In this document: positions 1 through 12,019 of the stretch, one piece after another
Layout of the letters: each line of letters starts with the position of its first letter
How positions within the stretch are numbered: the stretch's first letter is position 1
NCBI GenBank assembly: GCA_015680685.1
Contig: MNCI01027001.1
Span: 88,974 to 152,973 of the forward strand
Reading direction: 5' to 3'
Length of the DNA stretch: 64,000 nt
Source of the DNA: Gnetum montanum
Taxonomy: Eukaryota; Streptophyta; Gnetopsida; Gnetales; Gnetaceae
Notes under the pieces: generated by a model
What the model saw: only the letters and a program-made list of their open reading frames with translations
The model's database searches: none
What the model was told of the DNA's origin: nothing
Translations under genes and position numbers: made by a program

Positions 1-640
1 ATAAGGGACCTCTTCTTGGAAATCTCCAAAGAAAATGAATTTGGACATTTAGAGAAGCATGTTCCATGTATTGCATACAACGATAATAGGTGTAATTACA
101 TGAAAAAGCTCTATTCCATCAAAAGTACATTCATTAAAGCATACAATCATTGTGCACATGAATAAGATATCCAAAGGTGCCTATACACAATGGCCACAAA
201 ATAGGAGGGCACCCAGTGGTTGATAACTAACTTAGATAGTAGCACACTATGCATGGAACTAACTAAAAGCCTAACATGTGTTTATGTCAAAGGCATGGAT
301 GAAATTGAGCAAGTTCATCATCAACTGTCTGATGATGAAGATGATGATACCTCTTGGGGAGAGTTAGAAATCCCTAATAACTTCAAGCAGGAGCCCCTAG
401 AGTTGAAAAGTCTACTAGCTAGCATGAAGTATGCATTTTTAAATAATGGAAAGCTAGTCATAATCAATGCCAAACTTGCTTCTAAATAAAAAGAAAAGCT
501 GTTACAAGTGGTTAACAAGTGGCCAATAGACTTTGCTTAGTTATATCCTAAGCTAACTGGAATCAATCCAAGAATATGCTAGCATTGCATTTACACCAAC
601 TTGGCCATGAAGCCAAGAAGGTAGCTACAGAGGTAGCTAA
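1..640 (+). pseudogene. Element A pol: end of protease region and linker to RT
   Basis: The first 60 bases encode the conserved RDLFLEISKENEFG stretch that follows the protease core in elements B and E. Bases 220-489 encode the linker with SWGELEIPNNFKQEPLELK, which matches the same stretch in B (12821-13114) and E (49373-49702). The protease active site itself lies outside the window. Stops at 489, 538 and elsewhere break the frame, mostly as CAA or CAG turned into TAA or TAG. Confidence 0.75.
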
Positions 641-1440
641 ATCCCAAATTAAAGCAGATTGTCAAGGAGGAAATAAAACAACTCCTTAAAGCAAGGTTCA
701 TCTATCCCATCATAGATAGTGAGTGGGTTAGCCCACTCATAATTATGCCAAAGAAAGGTGGCAAGTGGTGGATTTGCATCAACTTTAGGCTGTTGAATAT
801 GACAACATTTAAGGACCATTTTCCATTGCCATTTGTGGATCAAGTGTTGGACACCATATCTGGGCATTGCTATTATAGCTTCTTGGATAGTTATAGTGGT
901 TATAACCAAATCCAAATTATGCCAGAAGATCAGGCCAAGAAAACATTCACAAGTTTCTAGGGGACTTTTGCATATTGTAAGATGCCATTTGATCTATGCA
1001 ATGCCCTTGCAACATTTCAATGCCTGGTCCTTAGTATTTTCCAACAATAGATTGGTAGTGGGGTAGAAATATTTATGGATGATTTCTCTACCTATGGAAC
1101 TACGTTTGAGCAAGCCCTAGACCACCTTGACCAAGTACTAAAATGATGTGTTGAAACAAACCTCAAACTTAATTAGTAGAAAAGCCATCTAGTGGTCTAG
1201 GAGGGCATAGTGCTAGGGCACCGAATTTCATAAAAAGGGATTGAGGTAGAACTGGAGAAGATAAGGGTCATCTATGGTGCCAACTAGAGATAGTTAAAGA
1301 TGTTCAATCATTCCTTGGATATACTAGCTACTACTGGCGATTCATAGAGAATTTCTTTAAGATCACAAAGCTATTGATTGAACTTAAGAAGAAAGATGCT
1401 TCATTCATCTAGACCAAGGAATGTGAACATGCATTCCAAA
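640..1440 (+). pseudogene. Element A reverse transcriptase (degenerate)
   Basis: Conserved RT blocks can be read in order. MPKKGGKWWICINFRLLN is at about 745-800, the Y-SFLDSYSGYNQIQI block at about 870-915, the catalytic FMDDFSTYG at about 1072-1098, and the GHRIS and FLGYTSYYWRFIENF block at about 1215-1360. The FMDD form of the catalytic box followed by FSTYG fits the Athila/Tat branch of Ty3/gypsy. In-frame stops occur at 957 and near 1146, 1177, 1198 and 1230, so no enzyme is made. Confidence 0.85.
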
Positions 1441-1444
1441 AATT

Positions 1445-1920
1445 AAAAGACAAACTCATAGAAACTCCAATTCTATGGGCACTAGATTGGTCCAAACCAT
1501 TCCACATAATGACAGATGCCTCTAATTATGCCTTAGGAGCTATGCTTATGCAGTTGAATGATATTGAAATGTCCATATTACATCCACTACATGAGCCAAG
1601 GTATTGTGGGTGCACAATTAAATTACACCATAACTGAAAAAGAATTAATGGCAGTGGTGTATGATCTTAAAAATTTCAGATACTATGTGCTTGGTTATAA
1701 GGTATTTATGCACACAGACCACAATGCCATCTACTTCCTAATGAATAAGCCAATGGTGAACCCTCATATCATATGGTGGTTCATGATCTTGTAGGAATTC
1801 GATCTTACAATGATAGATCGGAAAGGGACTAACAATGTGGTCACTGACCATCTCTCTCAACTAAGATGGGATAACAAAGAGGAGGAGAGTCTACTCTTTG
1901 ATCAATTTCTAGATAGACTC
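1445..1920 (+). pseudogene. Element A RNase H domain (degenerate)
   Basis: The domain opens with FHIMTDASNYALGA (about 1500-1542), which holds the first catalytic Asp. YTITEKELMAVVYDLKNFRY follows (1624-1683; the catalytic Glu is in the EKE motif), then HTDHNAIYFLMNKP (1711-1752) and the C-terminal NNVVTDHLSQLRWD motif (about 1828-1870). The Asp, Glu and Asp positions are all visible, but stops and one frameshift near 1560 inactivate it. Its end is the left unit of the 131-base tandem duplication described separately. Confidence 0.82.
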
Positions 1921-2083
1921 CTCTTTATAGGGGTGATAAATAATCAAGTGCAAAAGGGACTTAGAATGTGGTCACTAATCATCTCTCTCAACTAAGATGG
2001 GATAACAAAGAGGAGGAGAGTCTACTATCTTATCAATTTCCAAATAAACTTCTCTTTATAGGGGTGATAAATGACCAAGTGCC
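1822..2083 (+). repeat. 131-base tandem duplication at the RNase H/integrase junction
   Basis: The block beginning AAAGGGACTAACAATGTGG at 1822 recurs at 1953 with an offset of 131 bases. Both units encode the DHLSQLRWDNKEEESLL motif, once at about 1846-1896 and once at about 1977-2027. The units differ at scattered positions, so the duplication is not recent. 131 is not a multiple of three, so it also shifts the reading frame. B and E have a single copy at this place. Confidence 0.9.
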
Positions 2084-2169
2084 CACAGAAAAAAAATGGT
2101 ATGATGGCATGCTCACTTACCTTCTCACTCAAAAGATATCACAAGGTTTGGACTTTAGGAAGAAACAAT

Positions 2170-3275
2170 AGTTTTTTCATTAGGAAAAGTACTTCATGGA
2201 AATCAATGGAGGCCTAGCTTGTTGGTGTGTCCCTAATACAGATTAACTATGCATTCTCTTGCAGAGGCCACTATGCAGGGAGACACATGGCTATAAAGAT
2301 CCTAATGGCAGGATACCATTGGCCTACAATCTTTAGGGATGCCTACTAGTTTGTCCAATCTTGTGAATGCTATCAACAAGATGGTGGGATAACCACTTGA
2401 ATGGAGGGTCCTCAACAGTGGATTCAACCACTAGAGCCCTTTAACATATGGGGCATTGACTTCATGGGTCCCATCACACCCATGTCCAATGGAAAGATGT
2501 ATATCATCGTAGCAGTCAACTACTGCACAAAATGGGCAGAAGTAGCAGTCATCATCGATTGTACATCATCCACTACTGCTAGATTTGTACAACAACATGT
2601 TGCAAATAGGTTTGGGGTGCCACGTGCACTAATCTCTAATAATGGAACTCACTTTACCAATGCCACTTTTGAAAACTTATGCAACGCTTGGGGGTTGAAC
2701 ATAAATTAACAACACCCTATCACCCCCAAGCCAATGGTCAAGCAAAGGTAACTAATAGGGATATCACAATGATCCTAACAAGAACCATTAGTAAATATAA
2801 AAGAGATTGGAGCACAAAACTCAACAATGCCCTTTAGGTCTATGACTTAACATGGAAACTTCCTATTGGCTACTTCCCCTATGAGCTAGTGTATGAAAAA
2901 CTTCCAATGCTCCCAATTCAATCCAAGCTCTATACACTCTCAATAGCCTATGATCTAAATCTTAACCTAAGTCCAGCACAGAAAGAAAGGCTTATCAACC
3001 TCAACATGCTAGATGAAAACTAATTAGTGGCCATATCTTTGAATGAGGTGCACAAGGTATTTAACAAGCAACGTCATAACCTCAAAATACAAAAATTGAA
3101 ATTTCAACAAGGCGATAAGGTTCTCTACTTGAACCCCACACATGTACCCCAGAAGATAAAGTTCCAAATGTTGCGGGAAGGACCTTATATAATTGATCAA
3201 ACCTTTTCCTTTGGAACCATGTTAATCTACAAGCCTGAGAGCCCAAATAAAAGGCAATTGGTCAACTTCCAATAA
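2170..3275 (+). pseudogene. Element A integrase (degenerate)
   Basis: The zinc-binding N-terminal part is read around 2270-2400 (HYAGRHMAIKILMAGYHWPT, then SCECYQQDGG). The catalytic core follows. FNIWGIDFMGPITPMSNGK at about 2437-2495 carries the first Asp, RALISNNGTHFTNATF at about 2623-2673 should carry the second Asp but reads N-N-G instead of D-N-G, and YHPQANGQAKVTNRD at about 2717-2761 has Asp where the catalytic Glu is expected. The C-terminal part (3027-3275) has the QGDKVLYLNPTHV motif. No chromodomain was seen. Two catalytic positions are altered and several stops are present. Confidence 0.85.
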
Positions 3276-3289
3276 GTGAAACCTTTCAT

Positions 3290-4890
3290 AGAACCAAGAC
3301 AAGCTAGTACAACTACCACCTCAACAAATGGACAACCATGTTTAATTTTTTAGATCTCCTCCTTCCAACTCAGTCATGGGGGAGATGGCCATCCATGCTA
3401 ACCATCCATATGGCTCCTTAGTTTTTCACTTTTTGTTTTACACATTTTTATTTTATACTTTGTTGATTTTTATCTTTTTCTTTGGTTTTTGATTCTATTG
3501 GTTTTCTCAATTTTCTTACAACATCATTAGTATGTTTTATCTTTCTTGAACAATTTATACTTTTTTTGTATATTTTACTTTATTATGTTTTTGTATGTCA
3601 TTTTTCATCATTTTTGCAAATAAAAGTGCTTTATTATCATAAGACACAATGCTACTGTTGTTGTTTACTAATGATGGTTTATGCTTAATGTTGTGATTGT
3701 CAATGTTAGGTTTCTATTTTTGAATTCTAGTGTCTAATAACTTTGACATGGTATATTTTTCATGGAATAGGTAGTGAGTCCATGACATCCACTCATTCAC
3801 AAACTTTATGGTTTTTCTTGTTTTGGAAGTTTGAGGTCCCTTCCATTAGAGAAACTTTTAAAAAATTGATGACCTTGGTAGTTTCCAAAATTGGGAAGGA
3901 TTCAAAGGTTTGTACAGGGTGTGACTTCAAAGAGACTCAATGCTCTTTGTACTCCTCTACTTGCTTGGCTACTTGAGTGTTTTCATTGACTACTTACTAT
4001 TCCATGTTCCAATAATGAGAAGTCAAATAAAGTCTTTACATAGTGTGGTTCCCATCCAAAGAGAAAAAGAAAAAGAAAACATGATGGAAATTCAAAGCAC
4101 ACCCTTAGACAAATAAACGGGCTACAAGTACTGGTTATGGAACTAGAAAGACATGTTACCCATGCCTGAAAGTCCCCTCTAACTAAGGCCCTATCTCACT
4201 TCCTACTTCTCTTTTCTTCTCTTTGTGGAATGGTGGTTGTTTGTGGGAGCACTCTTGTGTCTCAAGGGGGTGGATTAGTCTTGGAAGGTGATGTGAAGTC
4301 ATTAAAGAGGTTGGTTTTGGTCTAGACTAAGGATGAATCTTCTTATGTCATTTTAAACACAAACTTCATAAGGGACTTCTTATGACCTTAATTTGGGATT
4401 TCATCCCACATTTTCAGTCATTGATCTATGCTACCATAACTCACCTCACTACCAATTTCTATGTTATGCTCACTTAATTTGATGTATTGGAATTCTTGGA
4501 TAAATTCTTCCAGGTTAATCCTTAACTTTTTATGACCATTAAATCAACTGTGGGATCCATAGAATTCTGAGTTGAGGTTATGCAAGGACAAAAAAGAGCA
4601 TGTGGCTACTATGGGGAGGATCCACTTGCATATCTCATGGTTTGGATAATTAAGTCCCTAACCTTAGACATTGCTATAGTCCTATCTTTCGCATATTCCA
4701 TTGTGTATCCTACTCAGTGCTTTTTAAACTTTCATTAAATTCATTCTCCAAATCATTTTCTCATATTTCTAAACTTATGAGCTCTAAAACCCTCTTCTAC
4801 AATTTTCATCCTAATCATGGCTTCTTGAGCTTCAATTTGACCCCAATTTCACTCAAAAATTCCTTGTATTTTGGAAGTTTTGACCAAGTC
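3290..4890 (+). other. Conserved noncoding stretch between pol and the ORF3 promoter, element A
   Basis: No convincing ORF is present. Two short blocks recur in all elements of the window that reach this point. One is a GGTGTGACTTCAA-type block at 3919, also near 9715, 41673, 46260 and 61735. The other is the block around ACTAGAAAGACATGTTACC at 4142, also near 9470, 41840, 46010 and 61565. A purine tract (TCATGGGGGAGATGG) lies at 3373, just after pol. The rest is AT-rich, with T-rich runs at 3420-3620. The ORFs at 3482-3688 and 3743-3976 look like chance. Confidence 0.6.
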
Positions 4891-5000
4891 AATGAAAGTC
4901 AATGGTGGCCAACAACCATGTCAACTAGGCCTAGTCAATGCAGTCGACCTAATCAACTAGGCCCCATCAATGCATGTCAAAAACTCTATATATACCACCG
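4885..5000 (+). promoter_or_regulatory. Internal promoter of ORF3 in element A
   Basis: A TATA box, CTCTATATATACC, lies at about 4984-4996. Upstream is a cluster of related motifs: AAGTCAATG at 4887 and 4896, the near-palindrome TCAACTAGGCCTAGTCAA at 4921-4938, and TCAACTAGGCCCCATCAATG at 4955-4974. The palindrome resembles TCGACAAGGCCTTGTTGAC in the LTR of the same element (about 18437), also upstream of a TATA box. A 5' UTR exon would follow, with a donor at 5126 (GAG/GTAAGC) and an acceptor at 5440-5441 just before the ORF3 start. Confidence 0.55.
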
Positions 5001-5441
5001 CATACTTTGTAATTTTTTTACATTTGCTTCATAACAAGAGGGAAGTTTTTGTCATTTTTCAAAGCCCATAAATTCTCAACCATTTGTCCAAATCACTTCG
5101 TTCTTTGATCCTGCAGCTACTAGAGGTAAGCTCTTCATCATGGGGGCTGCAAACCTTAAGCTTTCCAAAGAAATTTTTTTTTTTTTTTGAAAATTTTTCT
5201 AACTTCCCCAAAGGATTAATGAATATAATGATAAGAAACCATCAAATTTTGAGAGTTAACCATTCCAACACCCTTTGAAATGGCTTATTAACATTCAAAC
5301 ATAAATAAAATAATGATTAAAATTGATTAAATTAGCCATAATTACAACTTAGCCAAGTGTAACTATCCTAAGGAGATAAGATATCCCAATTATTTCATGT
5401 TATACAACAATTGCTAACCCATGATCATGTTGTGATTACAG

Positions 5442-7400
5442 ATGGCACCAAGACCAAAATGACCGTAGGAAGGAGAACCCTCTCAACCAAAGGAGAAATG
5501 GCCCAAAACTAGAAGGGGACAATAAGAGCAAGCTCAGGAGCCACCAGAGGCAACCCATGCAATGGGACCTCTTTGAGAAGAGCCTGAAGTGGAATCTATT
5601 TGATAGATTCTCGAAGAAGAAGTGCCAACAAAACAATTGTAGCAAGGGGAAGCACTAGGACCTATACCAAGGCTTGAAGTCACTCTAACACAAGCTTGCC
5701 TTCATACCATCAGGCCTCATGAGATCCAATGCTTAGTTCTCTAGGAACTGAACTTCGGGTCATTTTTAGAGCATACTTCAGCAGAGGTGAAAACACAATT
5801 GCAAACCTCTCCTATGTGGCCAATCATCACTTCGAGGGGGAGTGGTACATGGGAGAGATGTATCTCTTCTGGAATAACAAAAGGCTAGACTCCACAATGA
5901 AAATCAAGGATATTCAAGTGTCCTACTTAGTTGAAGTTATCACACATGCTCTGGGGCTACTTGATACTAGGACACAACTGACAGAGCTATTAACACAAGC
6001 TAACCCTAAGACCAAAAAGAAGTAGACCTAGTGGTGTTACAGGGTCAACCATAAGGAGTTTAACATGCTCACACTAGCTAAACACATATACTTCAAAATC
6101 ATGGCCTAGCACCTCAATCCAATGATGAGTCCTAGCAAGGTGATTGCCATTTTTACCTGAGCATGCACCACTCTAAGCAGGAGGTTTCTAGCAAACCTTT
6201 CACAACTGATCTATTTAGAGATCAAGAAACACTTTAAAGAAAATGAACATGGAAGTAAAACCCTACATTTTTCATGCCTCATCCAAAAACTTTGTAAAAG
6301 GAAAAGGATCATTTGCTATGCAAGTGACATAATTAGGCATGCTCCTTTAACCTCATGGTCTGAAACGATGAAGGACAAGACACCTACCATGACTAAAGAA
6401 GGGGAGCAGTAGCCGCCACCTCCATCACCTACTCAAGAAACAAAGCTGAAGGCCTACATAGCCATTGAGTGCTTGCAAAAATCTAAGAATAGCTCTTGCA
6501 TGAGCAAGAGCAACGTGCAAGAACAAGTGGCAGAGATCCATCCATATTTTGACTTGCTATCAGTCATCTTAATGAGGTGGCTCAGACAATTATCTAAATA
6601 GAAAGAGGTGGCTCAATATTCTTTGCCCAACGAATGTAGTTTCCCACAAGGTCAAATCCCAATGCCTAAGAGGTGACAATGTCTTTATCTCAACATCATT
6701 TATTCCCAAAAATCTCTTGGAATGCCACCTCATTTTCGATGCAGTTGGAGGAGGGTAAGGGGGAAACTGTGTTAGTGATGTAGCCCCAAGGATAGGAGAC
6801 TACTGTAGCAGTTAATGCACCTTTGTCATCTGTACTAGACATATCTGCACTTCAAGATGTGCAAACATTCGTAGGTATGGTCAATGGAAGATTGAATGTA
6901 GCCTAGCATAAAGAATTGCTAGATCAACTGGTAGGGATCGGGTAACCAATTCCAAATATCTTTTATTTTTTGGACAACATCACTGTAACCCAGTCGGAGC
7001 TGCTGGAAGCAAAGGGCAAGTACATCATCCTGGAGAGGCAACTTGAAATGGCCCAAGCACAAAACCAATGCTTGGTCATGAAAGTTGCTAAAATGTGTGC
7101 CTATTTTGCCAATCCTACACTCCTTAACCTAGCAACAACCAAAGATGAAGCCTTTCAATAGCTTCAAGAATGACTAAAAAAAGCTGAGGAGGAAATAGTA
7201 ATGACCATCTTCAACTAGTCTATAATAAAAGAAAAAACCTACTTAGTTCAAAAGGACTTGGTTCAGATGTGCTAGGAAAATGAATCATTTACTGCAGAAA
7301 ATCATCGCCTGTGCAATGTTGATACACAGAAGCAACAAATGCAAGAATTTATTCATCAATAGTAGGCGTAACTCACCAGGGTAAATACTAAGTTGAGAAA
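5442..7400 (+). pseudogene. Element A ORF3, N-terminal and middle part
   Basis: The start ATG at 5442 directly follows a splice acceptor (TGTGATTACAG), as in elements C and G. The first 80 or so codons are basic and proline-rich. The conserved domain follows: AYFSRGENTIANLSYV at about 5771-5820, EGEWYMGEMYLFWNNKR at about 5835-5885, and IKDIQVSYLVEVITHALGL at about 5904-5960. From about 6960 the sequence is helical and rich in Glu, Lys and Gln (ELLEAKGKYIILERQLEMAQ), suggesting a coiled coil. There are many stops. It breaks exactly at the element B target site and continues at 17343. Its function is not known to me; a distant relation to the Athila ORF1 or plant-transposon-protein domain is possible but unproven. 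Confidence 0.65.
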
Positions 7401-7405
7401 ATTGG

Positions 7406-8223
7406 TGATGAGCGGTGAGGTACCCCTACACTCAACCATATGAATACGAGCATTTCACGCATGATTCGGTCAAATTCCAAGGACTAAGTGCCTATGCACC
7501 TTTGTGGAACGATAACAGGTTGGTTAATCGTTGTCTTCCCAAACTTACTTGTATGTCATAGTTGTATGGTTAAGTAAGCTTGAGGCATATCATTTTTATG
7601 GCTTTTATGTGTTTTATATCCTACACTAGTAAGGAGGGGGAGAGAGATAGCTAGGTAAATAATCTAATTTAACTACTTGTTAACTAAGTTCTAATTACTC
7701 CTAACACCAGTATCCGTTCCCACTTGCTATACACATCCTGAACCAGTGCCACACTGCTAGGATTACCAAATGCTAATTGTCACTGGGTTACCAAGCACTA
7801 CATGCATGCTTGAAGTTATTATACTAAGTGTATTTAACTAAGAGAGTTGTATGGTGAGAGAAATCATTAATCAACTAAGAAAGCATTAAATAATAATTAA
7901 CACTAATTAATCTATTCTGTATGCTACAAGGTTTATCATAAAGTTTGTCTTTATTGTCGTACACAAAGTGTGCTTAGGTACACAATGCTCGAATAAAGAT
8001 CCATTCACTCTATGACTCCTACTGCAGGCACACAGAAATAATTCTAACTCTAGGGGGAAATGGCAAGAGTTTGGCTAAGGGGCTAACTATCTAATGGAAA
8101 ACCAAGGGTGCTGCCTCTTATTTATAGGCAAAGAGACAGGCCGCGATATCGAGTATCTGACATCACATGGTTGGATTCAATATCGTGGATGCGATATCAC
8201 AGATGCGATATCGCGGTTCATCA
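7406..8223 (-). repeat. Element B 3' LTR (left end)
   Basis: The 818-base LTR has termini TGATGA/TCATCA on the plus strand. Reading on the minus strand, U3 holds an array of GATATC-type palindromes (about 8145-8217), followed by a TATA box CTATAAATAAGAGG (plus-strand complement at about 8116-8129). The purine tract AATCATGGGGGTA lies just outside it at 8224-8236. Compared with the right LTR, most differences are C/T or G/A changes. Confidence 0.92.
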
Positions 8224-10160
8224 TACCCCCATGATTGAATGAAAACTTGTCCTTGAGTTCCTTACAAAATATTAGGAAGGAATGGGATTATTGACTGAAT
8301 GACCATTGATGGTGAAACAGGGTAACAGACTCAACGTGCTCGGTGAATGGATCAACAATACAATACATGACAGCATTAGTGTTCATGACCACAAAGGTGA
8401 ACATTGTACATAAATGACATCCAACCTTATTTGGCAACTAGAAGAGAAGGAGAGAGAGAAAAAAGAATAAGGCATGTTGCTGCTGATGCTAAGATTGCAC
8501 CTTCCGTTGTTTATCCATATCAATGCCACCAATCTTGCTCCTTTCATAAACATTCCAATTTTAGTCCATCCTAAGTGTTTCCTCCAGGCCTAGTCCATTG
8601 TTGTATGATCCCCATCTACACACACAACATAGTCACAAATGAGCAAGGGTAGATAAATCATAATGCAGTTGATACCTGGCCTCGATGTAAAGTGCATTGG
8701 CTAAGTTGTGGTTATGGAAAATACTGATTCTAGAGGTTTAACACTAGTGATTACCTAAGGTGTAGGGGTTAGGAAAAATTGAAAAAATTGTGCTAAGGCC
8801 CCCATGACTAAGAGCGAACCTTCAGTAGCGATAGGATGGAAAAAGATAAGTAATAAGAAAGATGGAGAAAAAGCAACAATGGCAATGCCAATAAAATGGA
8901 TGTCATAGATGGGGATGAAATAAAAAATTGTTGATTACAGGAATGTTTAAGGAAAAGAAGTTAACAAATGCACCAAAAAGGAATGCCAATGGGTCCTCCC
9001 TAAGGCAAGCTCATGCCCTTGATGCCTTAACAAACCCACAAACCAAAGGGTCTGTAGGCTCTAGGAATGTCATTTGAAAGAAAGAGTTAAAAACTTACCC
9101 ATAAGAACTTACCAAGGAAAAACGACGCATCAACTAAGATACGGACTAATGATAAAACCAGCAATGAGGTGAAAAATGGAAAATAAAGGTGGAGAGGAGA
9201 GAATGAAATGGAAACCCAAGAACAAGGTTGTGTAAAGTCCCTTGTGTGTGTTTGATGGTTAATGTGACCGAGTAGAACTCATACCAAATCGAAACTCAAC
9301 AAACCACATTTAGTGACCTCACATCAACACATTTGACCAGCCTATCCTCTTGAGGTAACAAGAATGCCTCTACAAAAAGTCACCACCATTCTGAGGAGAG
9401 CGAGATGGAGAATCAGGAAATGAGAAAGGGCCTTAGTTAGAGGGAATCTTTAGGCATGGGTAACATGTCTTTCCAGTGCCATAACCAGTGCTTGTAGTCC
9501 ATATTGCTTTATTATGTTTAAGGGGTGTGTTTTTAATTCTCACTATTTTTTTTTTGTGTTTTTTGTATGAGAACCACACCATGCAAAGACTTATTTTTAT
9601 GTACTCAACTTCTAAATATTTGATGAACGGAAAAATGGTGGAAAACTCAAGGAAAAAGCATCCAAGCACTCAAGAGAATAGCCAGCACAACTGCATCGAA
9701 TCCCCTTGAAGTCACACCCTTTTTCATCCTTTGAGTCTTTCCTTAGTTTGAGAAATACCCAACCACCAATTCATTAACAATTTTATTAGAGAAAGGGACT
9801 ATATAGTTCCAAGCCAAGGGAGACCATAGGATTTTATGGATGCATGAACAACATGCACTCATTGCTTGTTTAATGAAAAGAACCATACCTTAATATCAAC
9901 ATCATACTTCAAAGGTAAAATCCAAACATTAACAATTAATATGGTATTATTCATGCCACCATCATGAACGCTTATTGGGTGACAAACAAAATAAAGTAAA
10001 GTAATTACACAAAGAAATGGTAAAAATATGAATGATGGTGTAAAAAAAAACAAGAAAGATTAAAGAAATGTGCAAAACAAAAATGTGCAAAACAAAAACG
10101 TGTAAAACAAAAATGTATAAAACAAAAATTTAAAAAGAACTGAGGGCCTTCAGTGGTTAG
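8224..10160 (-). other. Element B 3' region between pol and LTR, with an ORF3 vestige
   Basis: No full ORF is present. Near 8615 on the minus strand, a splice-acceptor-like stretch followed by ATG (GTGTGTGTAGATGGGG) matches the ORF3 start context of A, C and G, but only a short peptide with stops follows. The last 200 bases before the LTR match the 3' UTR of ORF3 in element A (for instance CAAGTTTTCATTCAAT). So ORF3 seems to have been lost by internal deletion, leaving its ends. Conserved noncoding blocks also seen in A, C, E and G lie at about 9430-9500 and 9700-9730. Confidence 0.6.
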
Positions 10161-10164
10161 CAGA

Positions 10165-11330
10165 GGTGGCCATCTCCCCCATGATTGAGTTGGAAGGAGG
10201 AGATCCAAAATAATAAGCAAGGTTGCCCACCTACAGAGGTAGCATATGTTCTAGCTATCCCAAACTCATGGAAAGGCTTTGTTTATTGCACGTTGAATAA
10301 CAGTCTCTTATCTGGGCTCTCAAGTTTATATATGGTCATGGCCCCTGAAGGAAAAGTTGCATAGATGATGTAAGGTCCTTACCACAATGTTTGAAATTTG
10401 GTACGTTGTGACACATGTGTGGGGTTCCAGTAGAGAACCTTATCTCCTGGCTAATACTTAACTTTCCTAATTTTCAGGTCATGACATTGTTTATTAAATG
10501 CCTTATGTAATTCATTAGATGATAGGGCAGCTAGTTAGTTCTCATCTAGCAAGTTAAGAGTCAGCAACCTTTGTTTTTGTGCTAGATCAAGGTCAAGGTT
10601 GAGGTCACATGCTGTGGCTAGTGTACAGAGCTCAGTTTGGATAGGGAGCATTAGGAGTTTTTCATACACTAACTCGTAGGAAGAGTAGACTATAGGGAGT
10701 TTCCATGTGGAGCGGTATGCCTAAAGAGCATCGTTTAGTTTAGTGCTCTAGTCTCACCTATACTTGCTAATGGTTCTGGTCAGGATCTTAGTAATCTCCC
10801 TGTTGGTGACCTCGGCTTGACCGTTTCCTTGGGGGTGGTATGGTGTAGTCAATTTATGCTAAACCCCTAAGCATTGCATTCACTTCTGAAAAGTTGCACC
10901 TGTGAAGTGTGTACCGTTGTCTGAAATAAGTGCACGTGGCACACCAAACCTATTGATGACTTATTGTTGAACAAATTGTGCAGCTGTAGATGATGTGCAA
11001 TCTTTAACAGCAACTACTTTAGCCCATTTTGTTAAGTAGTCTATGGAAACTATGATGTAAGCTTTTCCATTGGACATTGGTTTAATGAACCCCATGAAAT
11101 CAATTCCCCAAATGTTGAAGGGTTCTAATGGTTTAATCCATTGTTGCGGACCCTCCATTCTAGCAATCATTCCTCCATCACGTTGACAGCACTCATAAGA
11201 TTGGACGAATTGATGGGTGTCCTAGAACAAGGTAGGCCAATAATACCCTACAACAAAGATCTTGATGGCCATTTATCTCTCAGCATAATGACCCCCACAA
11301 GGGCCCTCATGAGCATCTTGGAGAACTCTC
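10165..11330 (-). pseudogene. Element B integrase (degenerate)
   Basis: Reading downward on the minus strand, the zinc-binding part (HEGPCGGHYAER, YECCQRDGG) is at about 11300-11180. The first expected Cys of the second zinc pair reads Tyr. The core has FNIWGIDFMGFIKPMSNGK (about 11125-11070), RALISDNGTHFTGATF (about 10945-10895) and YHPQGNGQAEVTNREI (about 10845-10795), so the D, D and E catalytic residues are all kept. The C-terminal PGDKVLYWNPTHVS motif follows at about 10450-10410. Stops come from CAA/CAG and TGG changes. A purine tract (reverse complement TCATGGGGGAGATGGCC) lies at about 10168-10184. Confidence 0.87.
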
Positions 11331-12010
11331 AGTTGATCTCTGTCAGGAACACACCATCGAACCAAGCCATCGGGACATACTTTATAAAGTTGTCCATTGA
11401 TCTCCATAAAGTACTTGGCTCTGTGAAGAAACTGTTGTTTCTTCTTAAGGTCTAGCCCTTGTGGTGTTTGTTGGGTAAGGAGATAGGTAATAATGCTACT
11501 ATACTAGTTTGTCTCTATGGGTGATTGGTTATTCACTACACCAGCAAAGAGGAATTCATCAGGGAAATGATCAAAAATTGGATACTCATCCTCTTTGCTA
11601 TCCCAGTACAATCAAGATAAATGATCGGCAACTACATTCTCAGTGCCCTTGCGATCAATCATTGTTAAATCGAACTCTTGTAGGATTACAAGCCATCATA
11701 TAATACAAGGGCTTACCATTGGCTTATTCATGAGGAACCATATTGCACTATGATCTGTGTGTATGAATACTTTGTACCCTAATACATAGCGTCTAAATTT
11801 TTCTAGTACAAACACTATAGTCATTAATTCTTTTTCTATAGTAGTGTAGTTAAGTTGTGCACCAACAATACTTTTACTTGCATAGTGGATATAATAAGGG
11901 CATTTCTAGTCATCTAACTATGTAAGTATGACTCCTAAGGCATAGTTGGACGCGTCAGTCATGACATGGAATGGTTTGAACTAGTTGGGAGTTTGTAGAA
12001 TGGGTGTTTC
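11330..12010 (-). pseudogene. Element B RNase H domain (degenerate)
   Basis: The motifs are FHVMTDASNYALG (about 11975-11935), the YTTIEKELMTIVFVL block (about 11850-11805), HTDHSAIWFLMNKP (about 11760-11720), and the C-terminal ENVVADHLSLYWDSKEDEY region (about 11645-11590), in which a stop replaces one residue. The catalytic Asp, Glu and Asp are visible. The frame is that of RT and integrase, broken by several stops. Confidence 0.83.
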
Positions 12011-12019
12011 TACCAACTT

